Shown: positions 29,601-39,900 of the stretch, piece after piece | How the letters are laid out: every line of letters starts with the position of its first letter | Numbering within the stretch: the first letter of the stretch is position 1 | NCBI RefSeq assembly: GCF_014268815.2 | Contig: NZ_JABWRE020000001.1 | Span: 1,121,001 to 1,185,000 of the forward strand | From: Pseudomonas urmiensis | Lineage (GTDB): Bacteria > Pseudomonadota > Gammaproteobacteria > Pseudomonadales > Pseudomonadaceae | Direction of reading: 5' to 3' | Length of the DNA stretch: 64,000 nucleotides | Notes under the pieces: model-generated | Database searches by the model: none | What the model was told of the DNA's origin: nothing | What the model saw: the letters and a program-made list of their open reading frames with translations, nothing else | Translations under genes and position numbers: made by a program

Positions 29601-31180
29601 TTGCGACTGAATTACGCCGTAGTTGGCAGCTTCAGGGGCAACGGTTGCTCAACGGAGCCGGGCAATTGGCCGGTGTTCGCCTGAGCCTGATTGGGTTGGA
29701 TATCGCAAGTCTCCCGACCTTGCCGGCCAATACCGACTTTGGCCACGTGACAGACCTGATTATGGTGGGGTTGAATCTTCAGACCATTCCTACTGGATTC
29801 TTGCGTTGCTTCTCTCGTGTGCGATGGCTCAATCTGAACAGTAACGCGCTAACTGGCATCCCTGATGATATCGCGCAGTTGACCAGCCTGGTGGAGCTGC
29901 GCATGGCGCGCAATCGGATTCGCATGACCCAGACGTCTGCCGATACCATTCGTGAGCTGCATAGGCTGCAAACCTTGGACCTGAGTTTCAATCCACTGGG
30001 TGCAATCAGTCTGCAGTTTCGTCAGCTATCACGTCTGCGCGAACTCAGCTTGCGCCAGACGCGTCTGCAAAGTGTACCCGAGGGGCTGGAGTGGTGTGGG
30101 ATGCTTGAGTTGGCCGATCTTCGTGATAACCAGATCGCTCAGGTGCCGGAAACCTTGCTTACGGCCTCTGCGCAAACCCGACAAGCCTTGGAACTGCGCA
30201 ACAACCCGCTGGCGGTCGATGTTCGCGAGCGCCTGTACGCCCCTGAGCCTGCGCCACAGATAGTGCAGCCTGCCGTTGTTGAGCCTTCGCAAGTCAGGCA
30301 GACATGGCTTGCATCCTTGCAAGAGGCCCAGCGCGCAGAGGGCAAAGCACGCTGGGATGCCCTGCGTGCAGAGGCCAACAGTGAAGAGTTCTTCCGCCTG
30401 CTCGATCTATTGACGGATACCAGCGATTTTCAGCATGCCCGTCAGGACCTGAGTCGGCGGGTGTGGGCCTTGCTTGCGGCGATCAGCGATAACAGCGTGT
30501 TACGCGCCGAAGTATTTGAGCTGGCCGCCGCGCGGGGGTGTGTGGATCGCTTGATCTCGTGTTTCAGCAGATTAGAGATTCGCATGCTGGTGGCCCAGGC
30601 GAGCTCGGCGAGTGAACAGCTATCGTTGCTGGAGTTGGCGCGGGGTCTGTTCCGGCTGGACGAAGTCGAGCGTATTGCCCATTTGGACATCGAACGGCGC
30701 ATCACCATGGAAACCGATAGGCTGCGTAGTACTGGCTTGTCAGAGCAAGACGCCGCCACGCGTGGGCGTGAGCGGGTGGATGAAATTGAAGTCAGCTTGG
30801 CTTATCGCATTGGTCTGGCCCGTACCTTGAACCTACCGGGCCAGCCGCGCACGATGCAGTTCGGGCAGATTGCCGGAGTGACTCAGCAGCAGTTAAGCAA
30901 CGCCGCCGCACAGGTGAGATGGGCGTCAGCCACCAATGATTTGGTTAGCTACATCAGCCAGCGGGATTTCTGGATCGATTACTTGCGCCGCGAACACGCA
31001 GCGCAGTTCGAGCAGGTCGCGCAGCCGTTCTGGATTCAGCAAGAGGCACTGCAAGTTTTACCGGAAGGTGAGCTGCTCAAACGCAGTGATGAAATCGCCA
31101 AGGCGTTCAAACAGGCCGAGGCTGACCTGATTTTGAAACTGACCAGCGAGGTCATGCGTAGCTGGCATCCAGCCGATTGA
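26633..31180 (+). CDS. Giant LRR protein with C-terminal NEL-type E3 ubiquitin ligase domain
   Basis: The 1515-residue product has an N-terminal dermonecrotic-toxin/DUF6543-like region (about 1-600), including a hydrophobic segment (about 390-460, LAGLFVPVVGALLAADLVG, VVVAAAVAGGATLVG). About residues 1017-1203 form leucine-rich repeats with units such as VRWLNLNSNALTGIPDDIAQ and LQTLDLSFNPLGAIS. The C-terminus (about 1225-1515) resembles the NEL ligase of IpaH/SspH/SlrP effectors; Cys1303 and Asp1305 in RGCVDRL form the Cys-x-Asp catalytic motif. In that family the cysteine forms a thioester with host ubiquitin. An upstream frame to 26435 overlaps the AraC gene; ATG 26633 is the likely start, though its ribosome site is weak. 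No signal peptide is seen, and no secretion or chaperone gene is adjacent. Confidence 0.88.
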   Translation: MEQNNTDTQFQRATDAFIVHTLPDWLKKASFNQFQALRSSFDNHVRSQQQVHSALAALQPPNSFARPLLQQALRSSSLSLSVDLDKAQWREERRHLSADASGPQEYRSYFVRTPAVQVFLQNFKQGEAFFEQTALVYPADSSTGEAEQVLTNDSTELVNLCRKVDVGGQYQQHLKTVFTPGLLTALSEDKRLQLALAIEVAFLKKQLSSADIDMLRRVVNGQPATHAKSDRVHAGALKVLDCRVEGALAFERQGIVPIPGRVPQISVEGVILYLPGDSQQSLRAFTSWREASLALGTLLREEGYQQRFSRRIDLSERASFLGLLQLRLKDPQTDATASCEVIHDPLFKTLAEQQVQRIRDNARFLAVPTAQINARASADQLRNLQMVGGNLLNLAGLFVPVVGALLAADLVGQTVSQFCEGVWDWSQGHQHEAIEHLLGVAETVVVAAAVAGGATLVGRAFKRSAVVDQLLPIENDAGRPRLWSGDLGPYAVLAPPDDLMALDNGLLANQTGHWWRNGDTYYRVRPVPKRSAWQLVHPQGEASFGPLLEFNGERCWRLTSEQPLAWQGEGLLLGRLWPPAASLSAARVEHILKVADVDQDYLRGLLVENRPMPITLRDTLERFAVDARVQAFFKQLADGQDYDLELFGWCSDYLKLDALSVEEQKADFLDNDAELGERLFEHFSVKYLPQDPLLSLIQKHFKGLPSAYALDVLKLATDEQRQCMLTQHRVPLAVAEQARAHLQLAQLTRMREGLYLDASYQPGTVQLAFALLRQYGALTGPEDLELRDKSDTGPLLARLYPDNDPRKVSAILVRRAGRFLCYNRDGFKHPLQLSEPEGLPEALAALLSAADCTRLKWQGATARERIINDLRSWLPSGNPALAQLVGMAKIKPWHSPMQRLADGRLGYLLSGRGEGGHPSRRLLMRSARTLYPSFNDRDLDRFVALLLENPETAYLNLTQQFQEYRQLDQSLEEWVQQERATNRYTRRRHVATELRRSWQLQGQRLLNGAGQLAGVRLSLIGLDIASLPTLPANTDFGHVTDLIMVGLNLQTIPTGFLRCFSRVRWLNLNSNALTGIPDDIAQLTSLVELRMARNRIRMTQTSADTIRELHRLQTLDLSFNPLGAISLQFRQLSRLRELSLRQTRLQSVPEGLEWCGMLELADLRDNQIAQVPETLLTASAQTRQALELRNNPLAVDVRERLYAPEPAPQIVQPAVVEPSQVRQTWLASLQEAQRAEGKARWDALRAEANSEEFFRLLDLLTDTSDFQHARQDLSRRVWALLAAISDNSVLRAEVFELAAARGCVDRLISCFSRLEIRMLVAQASSASEQLSLLELARGLFRLDEVERIAHLDIERRITMETDRLRSTGLSEQDAATRGRERVDEIEVSLAYRIGLARTLNLPGQPRTMQFGQIAGVTQQQLSNAAAQVRWASATNDLVSYISQRDFWIDYLRREHAAQFEQVAQPFWIQQEALQVLPEGELLKRSDEIAKAFKQAEADLILKLTSEVMRSWHPAD

Positions 31181-31195
31181 ACCTGCGTCATAGCG

Positions 31196-31228
31196 GCCAA
31201 ACCGCTCATCCCGATTGAGCGGTTTGGC
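31196..31228. terminator. Hairpin after the NEL gene
   Basis: gccaaaccgctca-tcccgat-tgagcggtttggc is a perfect 13-bp stem with a 7-base loop, 16 bases after the stop. A T-run is lacking, so it may be a terminator or an mRNA-stabilising hairpin between the NEL gene and the acyl-CoA operon. Confidence 0.65.
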
Positions 31229-31308
31229 CATTGCTGCGAACGGCGTGCGGCGACAACATCGTCAGACCGATGGTGCTACTCCAACAATAAGAAACCAGGA
31301 GTCTGACG

Positions 31309-32955
31309 ATGCGCGATTACGCCGAGGCCGTCCGTTCGTTCGAACACGCCAAGGCCGCAGAGGCGGCCTTGCACGGCAATCTGAACGCCCTCAATGCTTG
31401 TGTCGAATGCTGTGATCGACACACCGGCAGCAACTCCCTTGCCCTGATCTACGAAGATCGCGATGGCAATGGCCAGCGCTTTAGTTTCGAGCAACTGCAG
31501 GCGCAGGCTGCGCGCTTTGCCAACGTACTCAAGGCCCAGGGCGTCATTGCCGGTGACCGGGTCGCAGGGCTGATGCCACGCACCCCTGAGCTGCTGATCA
31601 CGATTCTGGCCACCTGGCGCCTGGGCGCGGTCTATCAGCCGCTGTTCACCGCGTTCGGGCCCAAGGCGATCGAGCACCGACTGGAGCAGTCGCAGGCCAA
31701 GGTGGTCATCACCGATGCCAACAACCGGGCCAAACTCGATGAGGTGGCTGACTGCCCGTCGATCATCAGCGTCAATGCGCGTGCCGGCGATGCTGATTTC
31801 CAGCAACTGCTGGCGACGGCCGAGCCTGAGTGCGAGCCAGTGCTGCGTCGTGGCGATGATCCGTTCCTGTTGATGTTCACCTCCGGCACCACCGGCCCGG
31901 CCAAGCCGCTGGAGGTGCCGCTGCGCGCCATCGTTGCCTTCCAGGGCTACATGCGCGATGCCATCGAGCTGCGCCCTGAGGATAACTTCTGGAACCTGGC
32001 CGACCCAGGCTGGGCTTATGGCCTGTATTACGCGGTCACCGGGCCGCTGGCGCTGGGCCACGCCACCACCTTCTATGATGGGCCGTTCAGCGTCGAGAGC
32101 TGTGCGCGGATCATCAACAAGCTCGGCATCACCAACCTGGCCGGCTCGCCCACCGCTTATCGCTTGCTGATCGCCGCTGGGCGCGAGTTCTCCGCGCCGA
32201 TCAAGGGTCGTCTGCGGGTGGTCAGCAGTGCTGGCGAGCCGCTCAATCCCGAGGTTATCCGCTGGTTCGCCGATGAGCTCGACGTGACCATTCACGATCA
32301 CTATGGGCAGACCGAACTGGGTATGGTCCTGTGCAACCACCATGGCCTGGCCCATCCGGTACACCTGGGCTCTGCAGGCTTTGCCATTCCCGGCCACCGC
32401 ATCGTCGTGCTTGATGAGCACCACAACGAACTGCCTGCCGGCGTGCCCGGCATCCTTGCGGTGGACCGCGAGCAGTCGCCGTTGTGCTGGTTCGGCGGCT
32501 ATCACGGCTTGCCGACCAAAAGTTTCGTCGGTAAGTACTACCTCAGTGGCGACACGGTCGAGCTCAATACTGACGGCAGTATCAGCTTCGTCGGGCGCAG
32601 TGACGATGTCATCACCACTTCCGGTTATCGGGTGGGTCCGTTCGATGTCGAAAGCGCGCTGATCGAACACCCGGCAGTGATCGAGGCCGCAGTGGTTGGC
32701 AAGCCCGACCCGGAGCGCACCGAGCTGATCAAGGCTTTCGTGGTGCTGGCCAGCGGCGTGCAGGGTAGCCCTGAACTGGAAGAGACCCTGCGCCAGCACG
32801 TGCGCCAGCGCTTGTATGCCCATGCCTACCCGCGTGAAATCGAATTCGTCAGCGAGCTGCCCAAGACCCCGAGCGGCAAGCTGCAACGCTTCATCCTGCG
32901 CAACCAGGAAATCGCCAAACAACAAGCAGCCCTGGCAGCAACCGCCAGCGCCTGA
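31309..32955 (+). CDS. AMP-forming acyl-CoA synthetase
   Basis: This adenylate-forming enzyme activates a carboxylic acid to its CoA thioester. The 548 residues contain the P-loop-like [13 protein letters not shown] (without the usual PKG lysine-glycine ending, here PAKPLEVP), [40 protein letters not shown] split over the hinge, and the C-terminal catalytic lysine in [15 protein letters not shown]. It is first of five genes for short or branched acyl-CoA oxidation. AGGAG lies before the ATG. The substrate is inferred to be short or methyl-branched. Confidence 0.9.
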   Translation: MRDYAEAVRSFEHAKAAEAALHGNLNALNACVECCDRHTGSNSLALIYEDRDGNGQRFSFEQLQAQAARFANVLKAQGVIAGDRVAGLMPRTPELLITILATWRLGAVYQPLFTAFGPKAIEHRLEQSQAKVVITDANNRAKLDEVADCPSIISVNARAGDADFQQLLATAEPECEPVLRRGDDPFLLMFTSGTTGPAKPLEVPLRAIVAFQGYMRDAIELRPEDNFWNLADPGWAYGLYYAVTGPLALGHATTFYDGPFSVESCARIINKLGITNLAGSPTAYRLLIAAGREFSAPIKGRLRVVSSAGEPLNPEVIRWFADELDVTIHDHYGQTELGMVLCNHHGLAHPVHLGSAGFAIPGHRIVVLDEHHNELPAGVPGILAVDREQSPLCWFGGYHGLPTKSFVGKYYLSGDTVELNTDGSISFVGRSDDVITTSGYRVGPFDVESALIEHPAVIEAAVVGKPDPERTELIKAFVVLASGVQGSPELEETLRQHVRQRLYAHAYPREIEFVSELPKTPSGKLQRFILRNQEIAKQQAALAATASA

Positions 32956-32968
32956 AGGAAACCTCATC

Positions 32969-33736
32969 ATGCACATTGCCAACAAACACTTCATCGTCAG
33001 CGGCGCAGCTTCCGGGCTGGGCGCGGCGACCGCACAGATGCTGATCGAAGCCGGCGCCAAGGTAATGCTGGTCGATCTCAACGCCGAAGCGGTAGCGGCC
33101 AAGGCCCAGGCGCTGGGTGAGCAGGCGCGCTACGCGGTCGCCGACATCAGCGACGAACAGGCCGCCAAGGCTGCGGTGGACGCTGCCGTCAGCGCCTTTG
33201 GCAGCCTCCACGGGCTGATCAATTGCGCCGGTATCGTCGGAGCAGAGAAGGTTCTCGGTAAGCACGGGCCGCATGGCCTGGACAGCTTCGCCAAGGTGAT
33301 CAACGTCAACCTGATTGGCAGCTTCAACCTGCTGCGCCTGGCCGCTGCGGCCATGGCCGAGGGCGAGGCGGGTGAAGATGGCGAGCGCGGGGTGATCATC
33401 AACACCGCTTCGATTGCCGCCTACGACGGCCAGATCGGCCAGGCCGCCTACGCCGCCTCCAAGGGCGCCATCGCCAGCCTGACCCTGCCAGCGGCGCGCG
33501 AGTTGGCGCGCTTTGGCATCCGCGTGATGACCATCGCCCCGGGCATCTTCGAAACCCCGATGATGGCCGGCATGACCCAGGAAGTACGCGACTCGCTGGC
33601 CGCCGGGGTGCCGTTCCCGCCACGCCTGGGTCGCCCTGACGAGTATGCAGCGCTGGCTCGCCATATCATTGAAAACAGCATGCTCAACGGCGAGGTGATC
33701 CGCCTCGACGGTGCCCTGCGCATGGCTGCCAAGTAA
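32969..33736 (+). CDS. SDR-type 3-hydroxyacyl-CoA dehydrogenase (HSD10-like)
   Basis: This NAD-dependent short-chain dehydrogenase is like human HSD10 (3-hydroxy-2-methylbutyryl-CoA dehydrogenase). The 255 residues show the nucleotide motif [17 protein letters not shown] ([12 protein letters not shown]), catalytic Ser in [12 protein letters not shown], and Tyr-Lys in [12 protein letters not shown]. The start at 32969 has AAGGAA eight bases upstream; the longer frame overlaps the synthetase. The family and the operon suggest oxidation of (2-methyl-)3-hydroxyacyl-CoA, as in isoleucine catabolism. Confidence 0.93.
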   Translation: MHIANKHFIVSGAASGLGAATAQMLIEAGAKVMLVDLNAEAVAAKAQALGEQARYAVADISDEQAAKAAVDAAVSAFGSLHGLINCAGIVGAEKVLGKHGPHGLDSFAKVINVNLIGSFNLLRLAAAAMAEGEAGEDGERGVIINTASIAAYDGQIGQAAYAASKGAIASLTLPAARELARFGIRVMTIAPGIFETPMMAGMTQEVRDSLAAGVPFPPRLGRPDEYAALARHIIENSMLNGEVIRLDGALRMAAK

Positions 33737-33748
33737 GGAGAATTGCTC

Positions 33749-34942
33749 ATGACCCTCGCCAACGATCCGATTGTTATCGTCAGTGCCGTGCGCACGCCCA
33801 TGGGCGGCCTGCAGGGCGACCTGAAAAGCCTGAGCGCGCCGCAGCTGGGTGCTGCGGCGATTCGGGCCGCTGTCGAGCGCGCAGGCATCGATGCCGCCAG
33901 CGTCGAGCAGGTGCTGTTCGGTTGCGTGCTGCCGGCAGGCCTCGGCCAGGCGCCGGCGCGCCAGGCGGCACTGGGCGCAGGCCTGGATAAAGGCACTACT
34001 TGCACCACCTTGAACAAGATGTGCGGCTCAGGCATGCAGGCGGCGATCATGGCTCATGATCTGCTGCTGGCAGGCAGCGCCGAGGTGGTGGTGGCTGGCG
34101 GCATGGAAAGCATGACCAATGCCCCGTACCTGCTGGACAAGGCCCGCGGCGGCTATCGCATGGGGCACGGCAAGATCATCGACCACATGTTCCTGGATGG
34201 TCTGGAAGACGCCTACGACAAAGGCCGGCTGATGGGCACCTTCGCCGAGGATTGCGCGCAAAGTGGTGGGTTCAGCCGGCAAGCGCAGGATGCCTTTGCC
34301 ATTGAGTCGCTGACCCGCGCTCAACAGGCTATCCAGAATGGTCGTTTCGCTGCTGAAATCGTTCCAGTGGAAGTCACTGAGGGCAAGCAGAAACGTTTGG
34401 TCAGTGATGACGAGCAGCCGCCCAAGGCGCGCCTGGACAAAATCGCGCAACTGCGTCCGGCGTTCCGCGAAGGCGGTACGGTCACTGCGGCCAACTCCAG
34501 TTCGATTTCCGATGGCGCCGCAGCATTGGTGCTGATGCGCCGCTCTCAGGCTGAACAACGTGGCCTCAAACCGCTGGCGGTGATCCATGGCCATGCGGCC
34601 TTTGCCGACACTCCGGCGCTGTTCCCCACCGCGCCAATCGGCGCCATCGACAAGCTGATCAAGCGCACCGGCTGGACCCTGGCCGAGGTCGATCTATTCG
34701 AGATCAACGAAGCCTTCGCCGTGGTCACCCTGGCGGCCATGAAGCACCTGGACCTGCCGCACGCCAAGGTCAATATCCATGGCGGCGCCTGCGCCCTGGG
34801 CCACCCGATTGGCGCGTCTGGTGCGCGCATCCTGGTCACCCTGCTGTCGGCGCTGCGCCAGAACAACCTGCGCCGTGGCATCGCGGCGATCTGTATCGGC
34901 GGCGGTGAAGCGACCGCCATCGCGGTCGAATGCCTGTACTGA
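33749..34942 (+). CDS. fadAx: Acetyl-CoA acetyltransferase / 3-ketoacyl-CoA thiolase
   Basis: This thiolase cleaves 3-ketoacyl-CoA with CoA, for example 2-methylacetoacetyl-CoA to acetyl-CoA and propionyl-CoA. The 397 residues have the nucleophilic Cys92 in LNKMCGSGMQA, the active-site GHPIGASGAR and the second cysteine in ICIGGGEA. The start at 33749 follows AAGGAG by eight bases; the annotated frame opens two codons earlier. The symbol follows the P. putida homologue in the same five-gene arrangement, recalled from memory. Confidence 0.92.
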   Translation: MTLANDPIVIVSAVRTPMGGLQGDLKSLSAPQLGAAAIRAAVERAGIDAASVEQVLFGCVLPAGLGQAPARQAALGAGLDKGTTCTTLNKMCGSGMQAAIMAHDLLLAGSAEVVVAGGMESMTNAPYLLDKARGGYRMGHGKIIDHMFLDGLEDAYDKGRLMGTFAEDCAQSGGFSRQAQDAFAIESLTRAQQAIQNGRFAAEIVPVEVTEGKQKRLVSDDEQPPKARLDKIAQLRPAFREGGTVTAANSSSISDGAAALVLMRRSQAEQRGLKPLAVIHGHAAFADTPALFPTAPIGAIDKLIKRTGWTLAEVDLFEINEAFAVVTLAAMKHLDLPHAKVNIHGGACALGHPIGASGARILVTLLSALRQNNLRRGIAAICIGGGEATAIAVECLY

Positions 34943-34950
34943 GGTGAAAC

Positions 34951-36078
34951 ATGCTGGTCACTGACGAACAACAACAGATTGCCGACGCTGTACGTGATTT
35001 TGCCCAGGAGCGTCTGAAGCCTTTCGCCGAGCAATGGGACAAGGAACATCGCTTCCCCCGCGAGGCGATCGACGAGATGGCCGGGCTGGGCCTGTTTGGC
35101 ATGCTGGTGCCAGAGCAATATGGTGGCAGCGACACCGGTTATGTGGCTTACGCCATGGCCTTGGAAGAGATCGCTGCGGGCGATGGCGCCTGCTCGACCA
35201 TCATGAGTGTGCATAACTCGGTGGGCTGCGTGCCGATTCTCAAATTTGGCACAGAGCAGCAAAAGCAGCAGTTCCTCGCGCCGCTGGCCAGTGGCGCGAT
35301 GCTTGGCGCGTTCGCCCTCACCGAGCCACAGGCCGGCTCCGACGCCAGCAGCCTGAAGACGCGGGCGCGGCGCGATGGCGAGCATTACGTGCTCAACGGT
35401 AGCAAGCAGTTCATCACCTCCGGGCAGAACGCTGGGGTGGTGATCGTCTTCGCCGTGACCGACCCTGAAGCGGGCAAACGCGGCATCAGCGCATTCATCG
35501 TGCCCACCGATTCACCCGGTTATCAGGTGGCGCGGGTTGAAGACAAACTCGGTCAGCACGCCTCCGATACCTGTCAGATCGTCTTCGATGATGTGCGCGT
35601 GCCATTGGCCAATCGCCTGGGCGAGGAGGGCGAGGGCTACAAGATCGCGCTGGCCAACCTTGAGGGCGGGCGCATCGGTATCGCCTCGCAATCGGTCGGC
35701 ATGGCTCGCGCCGCATTCGAAGTGGCGCGTGATTACGCCAACGAGCGCCAGAGCTTTGGCAAAAAATTGATCGAGCACCAGGCGGTGGCCTTCCGCTTGG
35801 CCGACATGGCTACGCGCATTGCCGTCGCCCGGCAGATGGTGCTGCACGCTGCGGCCTTGCGCGACGCCGGGCGCCCAGCGCTGGTAGAAGCCTCGATGGC
35901 CAAGCTGTTCGCCTCGGAAATGGCCGAAAAGGTCTGTTCGGATGCCTTGCAGACCCTGGGCGGTTATGGCTATCTGAGCGACTTCCCGCTGGAGCGCATC
36001 TACCGCGATGTGCGGGTTTGCCAGATCTACGAAGGCACCAGCGACATTCAGCGCATGGTCATTGCGCGCAATCTTTGA
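34951..36078 (+). CDS. Short/branched-chain acyl-CoA dehydrogenase
   Basis: This FAD enzyme introduces the 2,3-double bond in acyl-CoA. The 375 residues start [20 protein letters not shown], contain [20 protein letters not shown] and the flavin region [26 protein letters not shown], and end in [20 protein letters not shown], where the glutamate in YEGTSD is the usual catalytic base of short-chain enzymes. It is eight bases after the thiolase stop, with GAGG before the ATG. Confidence 0.94.
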   Translation: MLVTDEQQQIADAVRDFAQERLKPFAEQWDKEHRFPREAIDEMAGLGLFGMLVPEQYGGSDTGYVAYAMALEEIAAGDGACSTIMSVHNSVGCVPILKFGTEQQKQQFLAPLASGAMLGAFALTEPQAGSDASSLKTRARRDGEHYVLNGSKQFITSGQNAGVVIVFAVTDPEAGKRGISAFIVPTDSPGYQVARVEDKLGQHASDTCQIVFDDVRVPLANRLGEEGEGYKIALANLEGGRIGIASQSVGMARAAFEVARDYANERQSFGKKLIEHQAVAFRLADMATRIAVARQMVLHAAALRDAGRPALVEASMAKLFASEMAEKVCSDALQTLGGYGYLSDFPLERIYRDVRVCQIYEGTSDIQRMVIARNL

Positions 36079-36091
36079 AGGAGCAGCCTGC

Positions 36092-36865
36092 ATGTCATTT
36101 GAAACCATCCTGTTGGATATCCACGGCAAAGTCGGCCTGATCACCCTCAACCGCCCGCAGGCGTTGAACGCACTGAACGCGCAGATCGTCAGTGAGATCA
36201 ACCAGGCGTTGGACCAGCTGGAGAAGGATCCGAACATCGGCTGTGTGGTGCTGACCGGCTCTGCCAAGGCGTTCGCCGCTGGCGCCGACATCAAGGAAAT
36301 GGCTGACCTGACTTACCCGCAGATCTACGTCGATGACCTGTTCAGCGACGCCGACCGCATCGCCAATCGGCGCAAGCCGATCATCGCTGCGGTATCTGGC
36401 TTTGCCTTGGGCGGCGGCTGTGAACTGGCGATGATGTGCGACTTCATCTTGGCCGCTGACAATGCCAAGTTCGGTCAGCCGGAAGTCAACCTTGGCGTGT
36501 TGCCGGGTATGGGCGGCACCCAGCGCCTGACCCGTGCGGTGGGCAAGGCCAAGGCCATGGAGTTGTGCCTGACCGGTCGCCTGATGGGCGCCGAAGAGGC
36601 CGAGCGCGCTGGCCTGGTGGCGCGCGTGGTGCCGCAGGCAGAGCTGCTCGAAGAAGCGTTGAAAGTGGCCGCGACTATCGCCAGCAAATCGATCCCGGTC
36701 AGCATGATGGTCAAGGAAAGCGTCAACCGCGCCTTCGAAGTGACCTTGAGCGAAGGGGTGCGCTTCGAGCGCCGGGTATTCCACGCCGCCTTCGCCACCG
36801 AAGACCAGAAAGAAGGCATGGCGGCCTTCGTTGCCAAGCGCGAGGCGCAGTTCAAGGATCGTTGA
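36092..36865 (+). CDS. Enoyl-CoA hydratase (crotonase family)
   Basis: This enzyme hydrates 2-enoyl-CoA to 3-hydroxyacyl-CoA. The 257 residues have the oxyanion hole motif [23 protein letters not shown], and both catalytic glutamates expected for a true hydratase in [19 protein letters not shown] and [13 protein letters not shown] 36092 follows AAGGAG by eight bases. It is the last gene of the operon, which now contains every step from acid activation to thiolysis. It faces the giant gene at 36913 convergently. Confidence 0.94.
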   Translation: MSFETILLDIHGKVGLITLNRPQALNALNAQIVSEINQALDQLEKDPNIGCVVLTGSAKAFAAGADIKEMADLTYPQIYVDDLFSDADRIANRRKPIIAAVSGFALGGGCELAMMCDFILAADNAKFGQPEVNLGVLPGMGGTQRLTRAVGKAKAMELCLTGRLMGAEEAERAGLVARVVPQAELLEEALKVAATIASKSIPVSMMVKESVNRAFEVTLSEGVRFERRVFHAAFATEDQKEGMAAFVAKREAQFKDR

Positions 36866-36876
36866 TTATAGGTGAA

Positions 36877-36897
36877 GGGCGTTGCCTGGCAACGCCC
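36877..36897. terminator. Hairpin between convergent genes
   Basis: gggcgttgcc-t-ggcaacgccc is a perfect 10-bp inverted repeat between the enoyl-CoA hydratase stop and the end of the giant gene on the other strand. A T-rich stretch (gtttttat) follows about twelve bases later on the plus strand. It probably ends transcription in both directions. Confidence 0.65.
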
Positions 36898-36912
36898 GTC
36901 AGCTACAGGTTT

Positions 36913-39900
36913 TTATAGGTTGCTGGCATCCGCGTGAGGCGCGAAGAAGTAGCGTACCGCTTCGGCTCGGGTGATCGGCGCACGGTACACGAACTCGACC
37001 TTTTGCGTGTTCAGGTCGGTGAGCGTTTGCCCGCGGATGCTGCGCTGAGCAGCAGTTTTCAAGTGGCCGGCGACATAGTCTGGGTTTTCATCCAGACGGC
37101 TGCGGTAGTGAAAATGGGCGTACCACAGTGGCCTGCCGTCGCGCAGGATCTCGTATTCGTCCAGGTAATCCTGCGGCCGACCTTGCACAGCAGACAGCTC
37201 CTTGCGCCGTTTGACCAGCTGGATGCGTACCTGTTGGCGGTCGATCAGGTAGCGCAGCCCAGACATCTGTGGTTTATGCCTGACAATGGCCTTGGTGCAG
37301 ATTTCTTCGCTGCGCCTGAGCAGCGCGTTCAGTTGCTCAGCTAGGGTATCCAGGCGCTGGGTATAGCTGCTGAGGTCAGCAGGCGCCAGCCCAGGCTCAT
37401 CGGCCAGGCGCTGACGTAATGTCGACTCCAGGCGTGCCACCGGTTCGCGCTTGAGTTCGAGCAACTCTTCGATCTCCACCGGCAGAAAGTTTTCCGCGGC
37501 TTTGGATTGCATGAAGCTCAGCATTTGCTGGGCCCCACTCATCATTTCCTCGGCATTACCGAACAGCTCGCCCAGGCGCTGCGCCGGTACTGGTGTCACC
37601 GGGGCCGTGCCTGTCTCAGGTTCAGGTTCCTTGGACTGTACCCATTCGCCCAGCTCGTTGTGGAAGGTCATCAGCGGCCGTTGGTGCTCATCGAGGATGT
37701 CGACCAAAGAGGCGTCGCTTGCTCGCGGCTGCCCCAACAGCAGCCCGTGGCTAGTGGTTTCGATCAGGCCAGGGGTCTTTTGACGCAGCTGTTCCACGGT
37801 GCTGAGCGGCGGATAGTCTTCAAGCTCACTGTTCACATTGGTGGAGGCAAAGCGGACGTCATCTTGCAATTGCGCAAGAATTGACTGGGCAGCTGGCTTG
37901 TCGAGTATTTCCGCCTTGAGGTTGTCCAGGGCACTTTGCACCACGCCGAGCTTGCTATGCATGTCATGCAGCAAGCGGGCGCTGAGCTCTTCGCTGGCCT
38001 GGGGCATCGCGAACAGCCGCAGGCGTTGGCTGATTGCCAGGTCCAGGTTCTTCCAGCCACGGCGCAGCAGGTAATACGCCCGGTCGGACAGCTCGGGCTG
38101 CATCAGCAGCCGGCGCCAGGCGCTGTCGATGCGGCGTAGGCGTGAGGACAAGGTCACTTGGTCAATCGGGACCTTCAAGCATTCGCGCGCGGTGGCCAGC
38201 CATTTCTCGGTCCCTTCGTGGTAACGACTTGCCAGGCGCTCCAGCTCGGTCAGGGTATCGCGCAGGCGGTCACCGTTACTCACCAGTTGGTTGGTCAGCT
38301 CGGGTGTTTCTTCCAGCCGCTCAAGCGCTGCGGCCAGGTCGTGGGGGTGCTCCAGGTGCTGCAACGCGGACTCGACCATCTTCAGGTCGATCAACGTGCT
38401 CAGTGCCGAATGGCGCACAACTTTGCTGGCGAACTGTTGGAACAATGTCAGCGACAGGCGTGATTGCAAGCGTGCGCCAGGCTGCAGGTCGATATAGCGC
38501 TTGATATCCGCCACATGTTTGTCCCAGAACTGAGCGATGGTGTCTATTGAGGCCAGATTGCGGCGAAGGGACGATTCGCGCTCGTCGGCTTTTAGCAGGT
38601 CTTGGAGTACGTTTAGACGCATGATGTAATCGCGGCCGGTAGCCAGGTCGCGATCGAGTGTGGCTCTCAACGTCTCCAGGGTAAGCCTGCTCTGCTGTAG
38701 ACGGGCACGGCCGCTAGTGCTACGCGGCATACCACCGCGCAGGCGCAAACGCAGATCTGGCTGCCAATGCCCGCTGCTGTTGCGATGTAGCCACGGCCCC
38801 AGCGCTTGCTCATCGGTCGCGCCAATGATACGTGGCCGTTGCAGATCTTCGTCGAGGCTGACCCGGTAGACGTCACGGCCTAGCACCACCCAGTGCTCAT
38901 CGTCGGTTTGATACAGGCCAGCCCAGTGTCCCGACTCGATTGGCTCGCCCAACGCTTCACGGTTGCGGCCTGCGCGCAGGCGAGCCAAGGCTTCGCGTTG
39001 CGGCTTGTCGAGGATCGAGTCGGTATGCGCCCAGTCCATCGCCAGTGGCTGATGGACTGCCTGGTCGGCCGCTTGAGCGGTCACCGTCACTGGTGCGAGG
39101 GCGTTGGGCTCAGGTTCACTCAGTGCAGGGTCGGGTGAGCTTTTCAGGCGCAGGCTTGGCCTCGTGGAGGCAAATATTGCCAGTGCCACATTGACCAGCA
39201 AGTTGACCAGCGCAACGCGATGCTGACTGGGTGTGCGCTTGGCGTCGGTTTGCAGGTACTGACGCAGGGCCACGCCGACCTGCACTACCCACACGGTCGC
39301 CGCCACAATACCGCCAGTTAGCGGCAGTACCAGATTGAGTAACAGCCAGCCCAACTGTTGCCATTGCTGGCGCTGGGTTTGTGCTGAGGTGCTGGCGTGG
39401 CGTTTGAAATGCTCGATGGTCTCGGCCACGCAGCCTTGGTAGATCGCCTCGGCAAGCTCGCCTGCAGTTGCGCTTTGCGCCAGGGTGACCGGGCCTGGCC
39501 GCTGGTAGGCATAGGGGAGGATGAAGTTGGTCAGGCGCAGGTGCGGCAGGTTTGGCTCAAGGAAGCCGCCATTGGCATAGATGGACTGCACCGATTCTGC
39601 CAGGCGATCAAGTATATCGGTCTGTAAATCACCTTTAGCTGCCAACGCCGCTAGCAATGCCTCACGTCCGGAGAACTCCAGCAGGGGCTGGGCATGCAAC
39701 GGCCGGTAGAGCAGGCACAGGGTGGCGCCATCGCTTGGGTCTGGCTCGATCAGCCAGGCATTGCGCGCCAGATCGGCTGGCACGTCAGGCTCACTTAGAA
39801 AACCTAACGGTTGGATCAACGGCACTGCTGTTTGAGTCGGCAGTGGGGCGAACAACCTGCGCACGACCCTGACACCATCGAGCGTGAGTTTATTCTGCTG

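Noticed and set aside
31181..31308. Possible sigma-54 promoter (tggccattgctgc) before the acyl-CoA operon
   Set aside because: The GG and GC elements are two bases too close to each other for a -24/-12 promoter.
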